A stretch of 5,155 bases of DNA from Lachnospiraceae bacterium (lineage in GTDB: Bacteria > Bacillota > Clostridia > Lachnospirales > Lachnospiraceae). A model generated the notes under the pieces. That model searched no databases. It worked only from the letters and a program-made list of their open reading frames with translations, and was not told the DNA's origin. Both the position numbers and the translations under genes were made by a program. The DNA lies in assembly GCA_009774585.1 (NCBI GenBank), contig VSOA01000271.1, forward strand, positions 1 through 5,155, read 5' to 3'. Below are positions 1 through 5,155 of the stretch, one piece after another (position 1 is the first letter of the stretch; every line of letters begins with the position of its first letter).

Positions 1-1
1 T

Positions 2-499
2 ACATCCCAAATGCTACAAGCCTTTATTTCTGGTACTTTCTGGATAGATTGCCTTATAACTTGTAAACTTCCGCTAGAAGGATATATCACAGCATTTAAG
101 ATCACGCTGGCTTCCATCGACGACTGGGAAGGTCTGCGTGATTTCGCTGAAAACCACCTGAATTTAGTGATCCTCGGGGACAAGGGTTATACCGGAGAGC
201 AGCTTTTGGAAGATATGCGCTCAAAAAGTATATGCCTTATGTCTTTGAAACCGTCCAGCTACAAAACAAACTGGCCAAAGGAGGTCCGACAGTTGATCTT
301 CCGCTTCCGGCGTAGAGTTAAAACAGTGTTTTCACAGCTCAGCGAACAGATGAAAGCGGAAAGAGTGCTTGCTAAAAGTTTCCGAGGGTTATGCACCCGC
401 CTGCAAAACAAGATTTTAGGCCATAATCTGTGCATGGCATTCAACAGCATTTTTCGGGAAGCATGTGATATTGGAAGAATCAAACAACTGGTCTTCTAA
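2..499 (+). pseudogene. IS982-family-like transposase, C-terminal remnant
   Basis: This is the C-terminal half of a DDE-type transposase. The frame is open to the left edge; the first ATG is at 11 and would give 162 residues, but that is probably not a true start. Recognisable homology begins near base 80 (LEGYITAFKI), continues through ILGDKGYTGEQ, where D57 is the likely second catalytic aspartate, and ends with FSQLSEQ, ERVLAKSF and LCTRLQNKIL, a C-terminal signature of the IS982 group as I know it. Family members are about 250-300 residues, so the N-terminal part with the first catalytic Asp is outside the window or lost. Residues 1-18 do not read as transposase in any frame, which suggests small indels. 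The expected third catalytic residue (Glu in RRVETVFSQ) is Lys104 here (codon AAA at 320-322), one G-to-A change from GAA. The product should be inactive. The family assignment is from memory of motifs, without a database search. Confidence 0.75.
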
Positions 500-580
500 A
501 AATGGTCCTGCAAAATTAGACAGGGATTATATACGCTTTGCAACCTTTTCAATAATTCGATATTAAAATAGCGCAACGAG
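500..580. other. Gap between IS remnant and exporter gene, no gene seen
   Basis: This 81-base AT-rich gap lies between two convergent stop codons. I find no GC-rich hairpin followed by a T-run on either strand, so neither the transposase remnant nor the exporter operon has a recognisable intrinsic terminator here. The stretch probably contains the decayed right end of the IS. Confidence 0.5.
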
Positions 581-2320
581 TTAACTTATATACCATCCAG
601 CTTGAGCCTCCCACATCCTGGCGTATTCTCCTCTCTGTTCCAGAAGCTGTTGATGGCTGCCATTTTCAGCGATTTTACCATCCTTAAGAACAACAATCCG
701 ATCCGCAATTCTGGCAAGTCCCAACCTATGCGTAATAACAATACATGTTTTCCCCTCTGCCAGGTGTAAAAATGTCTGATAGAGTCGGCTTTCCTGTAGA
801 GGATCTATTGCAGACGTTGGTTCATCCAGTAACAGTATTCTGGACTTTTTATATATCCCTCTCGCAATAGCGATCTTTTGCCACTGCCCTCCGGATAGAT
901 CAATGCCGTCAAAGTCCCTGGATAAAATCACCTGGCTATCCATGTTCATTTCTCTATCAACCTCTTGAAGCGCCTTCTTATAGTCTTCCATACTGTCGAG
1001 ATCCGAGATACGAACATTATCCTCAAGGTTTAGCTTATAGCGATTGAATTTCTGAAATACGGCACTTATTGAAGAAAAGCAGTTACGATTCTCATCCATA
1101 ACCTGCCCTCCCACAATCACTCTGCCGCTGTCGGGTTTAAAAATACCCAAAATAATACGTGCGAGTGTTGTTTTGCCCGCTCCATTTTCTCCGACCACAG
1201 CTATCGTTTCCCCGTTTTGAATCGCCAAACTAATGTGGTCAAGACATTTCTCCGCCGCTTCCGGATATCGAAACGATACATCATCAAGCACAATTTTACC
1301 ATTGTCTATTTCTACACTTTCCTGCACATTTTCCGGACTGTCCATCAGGTTTAGAAAATTGTTAACCCTGCCTATATTCTGCGTCAGTTCGCCAAGGCTG
1401 TCCTGAAATACCTCCTCCATTAAAAGGAACATCACGTCAATGGAAGAAAATACGGCAGCAAAGGCACCCACAGTAATCTGCCCACGAACACAACCTGAAA
1501 CTAAAATCAAAAGAATAACACCGTATGCGAGGAAACTGAAGCTATGCAATAAAAGATTAATGACAGCCTCTTTCCTACGATTTCTCCATGTGGTCTTATT
1601 CCATTTTTGTATTCCTTCCCGATATAGCCGTAGAAAATATCTCGTTGCCCCAAGCACACGCGTTTCTCTATAACAATCCAGAGTAGTCAAAGTCTGTTCA
1701 TAAGCCTCTGCCTCCCTGCGTACCGGAGCAATCTGTCTTTCGATGCGGTCACCAAAATACATTTTCACACAGTTGGTTAGAAGTACCGGAAGAAATATCA
1801 AAAAAACTGTCACAATAAGTCTGAAATCCAGTCGATACATAAAAATGCCCATCAGCGCAAAATATGGCACATAGAACGTAAGAATAGAATTCGCTGTATC
1901 CACCATGGCGCAGGCTTCTTTTGCCCCTTCATCCGCCATATTAATATCCGTCAGAAAACTGTTCCGCTCAAAATCTACGGGTCTCATTTTACTGATTTTT
2001 TTCTGAATCATCACGCATATACGCCCATATCCCTTCTCGCGGACCACGTCTGCATAGAAGTTCACAAAGCCGTTTAAAAGCTGGCTGATTACCTGGCAGG
2101 TAATCAAAATAACTGCCGTCAAAATTACAGTGTTCCGACTCCCCGTTCCTCCAACACAAGCGCTGATGCTGTCAAAAAAACGTTGTGTCAGGATAACCAA
2201 TACCGCAAAGGACATCCCGTGGAAAATATCTACAAAAGATAAAAGCAGGTTTTCACGCCAAACAGGCTTATAAATAAGCGGATATGCCCTCCAAAAAGTT
2301 TTCCAAAGATTATGATTCAT
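581..2320 (-). CDS. ABC exporter half-transporter (TMD-NBD fusion), second subunit
   Basis: This 579-residue half-transporter has a membrane domain followed by an ATPase domain. It probably forms a heterodimer at the cytoplasmic membrane with the product of the gene just upstream and uses ATP to export a substrate. Predicted membrane segments lie near residues 24-45, 64-88, 143-160, 167-185, 254-275 and 282-301. The ATPase domain starts near 343 and is complete: Walker A GENGAGKTT (377-385), Q-loop Gln423 in VFQKFNRY, signature LSGGQ (475-479) followed by WQK, Walker B ILLLDE (495-500) with catalytic Glu500, and switch His531 in ITHRL. The LSGGQWQK motif recalls NisT/SpaT-like peptide exporters, but no C39 peptidase domain precedes the membrane region. 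The ATG at 2320 is supported by an AAAAGGGG Shine-Dalgarno and by an 11-base overlap with the preceding gene. The protein ends at WYIS, close to the IS remnant; the usual C-terminal helix is present, so it appears intact. The substrate is unknown. Confidence 0.9.
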   Translation of the reverse strand: MNHNLWKTFWRAYPLIYKPVWRENLLLSFVDIFHGMSFAVLVILTQRFFDSISACVGGTGSRNTVILTAVILITCQVISQLLNGFVNFYADVVREKGYGRICVMIQKKISKMRPVDFERNSFLTDINMADEGAKEACAMVDTANSILTFYVPYFALMGIFMYRLDFRLIVTVFLIFLPVLLTNCVKMYFGDRIERQIAPVRREAEAYEQTLTTLDCYRETRVLGATRYFLRLYREGIQKWNKTTWRNRRKEAVINLLLHSFSFLAYGVILLILVSGCVRGQITVGAFAAVFSSIDVMFLLMEEVFQDSLGELTQNIGRVNNFLNLMDSPENVQESVEIDNGKIVLDDVSFRYPEAAEKCLDHISLAIQNGETIAVVGENGAGKTTLARIILGIFKPDSGRVIVGGQVMDENRNCFSSISAVFQKFNRYKLNLEDNVRISDLDSMEDYKKALQEVDREMNMDSQVILSRDFDGIDLSGGQWQKIAIARGIYKKSRILLLDEPTSAIDPLQESRLYQTFLHLAEGKTCIVITHRLGLARIADRIVVLKDGKIAENGSHQQLLEQRGEYARMWEAQAGWYIS

Positions 2321-4121
2321 ATACTGTATTCACCCCTTTTCTGTCCTCTTCATACCATTTTGCCTGTTCCTCATACATTCTCTTATACAATCCGCCTTTT
2401 GCCATCAGCTGGGAATGACTTCCTGTCTCCGAAACCATTCCGTCTTTAATCACAAAAATAATATCTGCCATTTTAACAGAGGCAAGCCGATGGCTTATTA
2501 AAAGAACGGTTTTGCCCCTGCTTATTTGCTGAAAATTCCGGTATATTTTACTTTCATAAACAGGGTCCATAGCCGCTGTCGGCTCATCAAGTATACTAAT
2601 CGGTGCTTTCGACAGAGCGCACCTTGCCAGAGCGATTTTCTGCCATTCTCCTCCGGATATATCCTGGCTGTCCTCCTTTATTTTCCCTAAAACCGTATTC
2701 ACTCCATCCTTCAACTTATCCACTGTCTGACGCATCCCAATCTCATCCATAACAGCTGTCAGTTCTTCCTCAGAGACTCCATCTTTCCTTCCGATGGTTA
2801 TATTTTCTCTGACACTGATCGGATACCTTGCAAAATCCTGGAACACGTTGGAAAGAAAATCCCTGTCATAATTACGGATATCCTCTCCATTTATAAGTAT
2901 TTTTCCTTCATATTCCTGGTACAAGCCATTGAGCAGCTTAATGATCGTTGTTTTTCCAGCGCCGTTCGCCCCTACAAAAGCATATTTTTTCCCATGCTGA
3001 ATTTGAAATGAAATGTCTTTTAAAATCTTATGTTCCGTTCCCGGATACTTAAAAGAGACATTTCGGAATTCCAAGATCCGAAATTCACTCACTTTCTTTT
3101 TGGTTTTTTCCATTCCCTCATGTTCTGCCACACCTTGTTCCTCTTCCATGGCAAATATTTCTTCAAGTTCCTGAAAATACTGGTTATACCAGGCGTTTCG
3201 ATCTATGCAGTATGTCAGATCCCAGGACATATTCTGTACAATGCCAAACACAGCATTGACCAGGGCCATGAACATACCAAAACTCAGCCTGCCGTCTAAA
3301 GTCAGAGGTATCATCACCGCCAGAGAAAATGCTGATACCAAAATAACAGCCATACTGCCGGCCTTGGTTTTAATAAACCATTTCAATCTCACACCTGTCG
3401 TGTAATTCCGCGCTTTTTCATACTGATGTAAAAACTTATCCCTGTATTCCTGCTGATATCCAAACAAGGTTCTCTCATCCACATATTCCCTTTTTTTAAG
3501 CATTTCATTATAGTATTCGTTGACGCGGCTAACCTTTGTGACATCAGCCTGTGCTTCATAGTCTTCTTTTCCGCTCTTCATAGCAATACGAAAGCATGGA
3601 ATTGAGACAATCAGCAGGAGAAACGCAAGCCACCAAACCTGACTCAGCATAATCACCAGAATTCCGGCCACTTTTAAAATCAGCCCCAATAGCCGGAGCA
3701 GGCAGCTATAAGCCTCCCGCACCTGAACTTCCGCATTCGTATTGATACGGGAAATTTTATCTCTTATACTTTCATTTTCCATAGCTTCATATTTCAGACG
3801 GCTGATTTTTTCTACCAACCATGGTTTAAATATAGCCCGCAAACGCATTTCTATATGCTGCCCCACAAGTTCTGTCAGACTCTTTGATATCCAACTGTAG
3901 GCAACCAGTGCCACCAGAAAGAAAATAAGAAGCAAAACCTTTCTATTTTGCGTATCTGCTGACCCAAGCGCCATAACCTGATCCACGAAATCCGCAATTA
4001 CCAGCGTCTGTAAACTGGGCACTACCGCCATGAAAAGATTTAGAATAAAGAACAACCCCGCTGCCGCGAAATCTATCCGGAAAACGATTTTTACTGCATC
4101 CATTACATGTATTTTTCTCAT
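2310..4121 (-). CDS. ABC exporter half-transporter (TMD-NBD fusion), first subunit
   Basis: This 603-residue half-transporter is the probable heterodimer partner of the gene that follows. Predicted membrane segments lie near residues 18-45, 61-79, 140-159, 162-180, 254-273 and 280-297. A charged linker (about 316-346, including EEEQG and KTKKKV) leads to the ATPase domain. That domain has Walker A GANGAGKTT (384-392), Q-loop Gln428 in VFQDFARYP, signature ISGGE (488-492) followed by WQK, Walker B ISILDE (508-513) with catalytic Glu513, D-loop AAMD, and switch His544 in LISHRL. The FQDF and SGGEWQK motifs resemble the NisT/SpaT-like branch of peptide exporters (family knowledge, not a search result); multidrug export is the main alternative. 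No peptidase or extra N-terminal domain is present. The ATG at 4121 is preferred because a GAGGGAGAG Shine-Dalgarno lies 10-12 bases upstream; an in-frame ATG six codons later is less well placed. The gene starts 17 bases after the ABC-F stop and overlaps the next gene by 11 bases, which suggests one transcript. Confidence 0.9.
   Translation of the reverse strand: MRKIHVMDAVKIVFRIDFAAAGLFFILNLFMAVVPSLQTLVIADFVDQVMALGSADTQNRKVLLLIFFLVALVAYSWISKSLTELVGQHIEMRLRAIFKPWLVEKISRLKYEAMENESIRDKISRINTNAEVQVREAYSCLLRLLGLILKVAGILVIMLSQVWWLAFLLLIVSIPCFRIAMKSGKEDYEAQADVTKVSRVNEYYNEMLKKREYVDERTLFGYQQEYRDKFLHQYEKARNYTTGVRLKWFIKTKAGSMAVILVSAFSLAVMIPLTLDGRLSFGMFMALVNAVFGIVQNMSWDLTYCIDRNAWYNQYFQELEEIFAMEEEQGVAEHEGMEKTKKKVSEFRILEFRNVSFKYPGTEHKILKDISFQIQHGKKYAFVGANGAGKTTIIKLLNGLYQEYEGKILINGEDIRNYDRDFLSNVFQDFARYPISVRENITIGRKDGVSEEELTAVMDEIGMRQTVDKLKDGVNTVLGKIKEDSQDISGGEWQKIALARCALSKAPISILDEPTAAMDPVYESKIYRNFQQISRGKTVLLISHRLASVKMADIIFVIKDGMVSETGSHSQLMAKGGLYKRMYEEQAKWYEEDRKGVNTVYES
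2331..2340 (-). promoter_or_regulatory. Ribosome binding site of the second exporter gene
   Basis: On the - strand this reads AAAAGGGGTG, with the GGGG core 12 bases before the ATG at 2320. It lies inside the last codons of the preceding exporter gene, so those codons also serve as the start region of the next one. This arrangement, with the 11-base overlap at 2310-2320, favours translational coupling of the two subunits. Confidence 0.65.
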
Positions 4122-4130
4122 AAATTATTG

Positions 4131-4140
4131 TCTCTCCCTC
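4131..4140 (-). promoter_or_regulatory. Ribosome binding site of the first exporter gene, overlapping the ABC-F stop
   Basis: On the - strand this reads GAGGGAGAGA, 10-12 bases before the ATG at 4121. Its first two bases are the GA of the ABC-F stop codon TGA (4141-4139). Ribosomes finishing ABC-F would therefore end on the start region of the exporter gene, which allows translational coupling. The 17-base gap holds no promoter or hairpin that I can see. Confidence 0.65.
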
Positions 4141-5155
4141 ATATGATCTTATTCTTATTTTCTTCATACTCTTCATATGTACCTTTGTAATACTCTACTT
4201 TATTCTCACTAAAATAAAGAATAGAATTCGCTATCTTTTTTGCAAAATATCTGTCATGGGTAACAAATATTATGGTTCCTTGGTATTGCTCAAATATGTC
4301 TTCCAATGTTTCTCTTCCCAGCAAATCCATATGATTAGTGGGTTCATCCAATAACAAAACATTTGGTTTTTTCATAAAGATTTTTGCAAAATTTAATCTC
4401 GAACGTTCTCCACCAGATAAGCTATTTACCTTTTTATGTACATCATCCTGGCGAAACATAAATGCACCCAGATAACTTCTTAGCTCATTTTGTTGGATAT
4501 CTGGAAACTCCTCCCAGAAATCTGCCAAAACTGTTTTTTCAGATGAATAAGTAGCAACATGTTGATCGTAATAACCAATTTCCACATTATCTCCCCACTT
4601 TAAAAAACCAGAAACAGGTTCCAACAGACCATTCATTGTTTTTAACAAAGTTGATTTGCCAATACCATTTTTCCCCATCACTGCTAACTTGTCTCCTTTC
4701 TCCAGAGTCATTGACACTTCAAAAAAATGAGGAAAATATCCCATTTTTAAATGTTCGGCTCGGAATACCTCCAGTGCAGAATTCTTTCTTGGTTCCAGTG
4801 TAGCAAAAAAAGTACTCATATCACTTTTTCGTGGCTTTTCAATTTTTTCTACACGCTCTATGTATTTCAATTTTGCCTTTGCCATTGCAGATTTCGATGG
4901 AATATGTTTAAATCTTTCAGCCGTGTCCTTTAATCTTTCAATCTGTTTTTGCTGCTCCAAATATTTTTTCATCTGTAAATCGTAATTAAGTTTCTTTTGT
5001 TTTACATAAGCAGAATAATTTCCTACATAACGAGTTACTGATTTATACTCAATTTCATATATTTTATTGACTACCCTAGCTAAAAACATTCTATCATGGG
5101 ACACAATTATAACCGATTTTTCATAGTGATTAAGATAATTTTCCAGCCACTCAAC
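4139..5155 (-). CDS. ABC-F family ATPase, 5' end missing (partial at window edge)
   Basis: The frame runs off the right edge, giving 338 visible residues of a protein that is usually 500-550 or longer. A GTG at 5104 is internal: the 17 codons before it (VEWLENYLNHYEKSVIIV) continue the first ATPase domain up to its switch motif SHDR (His20). Next comes the charged, helical interdomain linker typical of ABC-F (about 55-110, with RFKHIPSKSAMAKAK near its tip). A complete second ATPase domain follows: Walker A GKNGIGKST (161-169), Q-loop YYDQ (Gln198), signature LSGGE (246-250), Walker B VLLLDE (266-271) with catalytic Glu271, then PTNHMD, and switch His300 in VTHDRYF. There are no membrane segments. 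ABC-F proteins bind the ribosomal E site; some are translation factors and some protect against ribosome-targeting antibiotics. The short linker tip, and the end only about 35 residues after the second switch motif, do not decide between these roles. The stop is 17 bases from the exporter genes. GC is about 31% in the lines counted, lower than in its neighbours. Confidence 0.9.
   Translation of the reverse strand, partial: VEWLENYLNHYEKSVIIVSHDRMFLARVVNKIYEIEYKSVTRYVGNYSAYVKQKKLNYDLQMKKYLEQQKQIERLKDTAERFKHIPSKSAMAKAKLKYIERVEKIEKPRKSDMSTFFATLEPRKNSALEVFRAEHLKMGYFPHFFEVSMTLEKGDKLAVMGKNGIGKSTLLKTMNGLLEPVSGFLKWGDNVEIGYYDQHVATYSSEKTVLADFWEEFPDIQQNELRSYLGAFMFRQDDVHKKVNSLSGGERSRLNFAKIFMKKPNVLLLDEPTNHMDLLGRETLEDIFEQYQGTIIFVTHDRYFAKKIANSILYFSENKVEYYKGTYEEYEENKNKII

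Larger units (their letters stand above)
1..580 (+). mobile_element. Degraded insertion sequence, right-hand part
   Basis: The element is inferred from the transposase remnant plus its short 3' flank. Two stretches in the flank could derive from the terminal inverted repeat: 508-524 (around gcaaaattagacaggg) and 565-580 (around aaaatagcgcaacgag). They resemble each other loosely. The left end is not in the window, so no inverted-repeat pair or target duplication can be shown, and the right boundary is a guess. GC in the two lines I counted (121-180 and 301-360) is about 51%, higher than the genes to the right, which fits a separate origin. Confidence 0.4.

Noticed and set aside
551..564. Weak palindrome around aataattcgatatt as a terminator stem
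   Set aside because: The stem is AT-only and short, with no following T-run on either strand.
538..566. Possible + strand promoter: TTGCAA, 17 bases, TATTAA, pointing from the IS remnant into the exporter gene (antisense)
   Set aside because: Each box matches the consensus at only four of six positions in a very AT-rich stretch, so a chance match is likely.
528..592. Repeated ttatatac at 528-535 and 585-592 as a target-site duplication
   Set aside because: It is eight AT-rich bases, the second copy lies inside the exporter coding sequence, and the left IS end is not visible, so it cannot be told from chance.
1440..1673. 77-codon + strand open frame inside the second exporter gene
   Set aside because: It is fully antisense to a well-supported gene, has no recognisable domain and is a chance frame.
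3030..3405. Two + strand open frames opposite the first exporter gene
   Set aside because: They are antisense shadows of a conserved coding region without supporting motifs.
3943..4176. 77-codon - strand open frame spanning the start of the first exporter gene
   Set aside because: It overlaps the exporter start in another frame, shows no family features, and the exporter frame is clearly the coding one.
5095..5104. GTG at 5104 as the true start of the ABC-F gene
   Set aside because: The upstream codons continue in frame to the window edge and read as the end of the first ATPase domain before SHDR, so the gene is cut by the window rather than starting there.

Overview
The window looks like an accessory region from a low-to-medium GC Gram-positive bacterium, most likely a clostridial Firmicute of the Lachnospiraceae type. 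This is inferred from the protein families and the purine-rich Shine-Dalgarno sequences; no taxonomic marker is present.

Layout. A decayed C-terminal piece of an IS982-family-like transposase lies on the + strand (about 1-499). A short gap (500-580) follows with no gene and no convincing terminator. Everything else is on the - strand and is tightly packed. Read in the direction of transcription, it holds: the 3' two thirds of an ABC-F ATPase gene (5155 to 4139, its start lying beyond the right edge); then, 17 bases on, an ABC exporter half-transporter (4121 to 2310); then a second half-transporter (2320 to 581) whose start overlaps the end of the first by 11 bases. The IS remnant is tail-to-tail with this gene set, and the last exporter gene stops close to where the right end of the IS should be.

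How the genes may work together. The two exporter halves each carry six predicted membrane segments and one complete ATPase domain. They most likely assemble as a heterodimeric exporter at the cytoplasmic membrane. Their ATPase motifs (SGGQWQK and SGGEWQK, FQDF) resemble the NisT/SpaT-like peptide-exporter branch, and neither has a peptidase domain. The ABC-F protein has no membrane segments and belongs to the ribosome-associated ABC-F group. A soluble ribosome-acting ATPase just upstream of an exporter pair suggests a self-protection or drug/peptide tolerance cassette (target protection plus efflux). The substrate cannot be read from this window.

The ABC-F gene is clearly more AT-rich (about 31% GC in the lines I counted by hand) than the exporter genes (about 46%). 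The cassette may therefore have been assembled from parts of different origin, even though the junction looks translationally coupled. I see no RNA gene, CRISPR array or other repeat system, and no room for a precursor-peptide gene between the genes shown.
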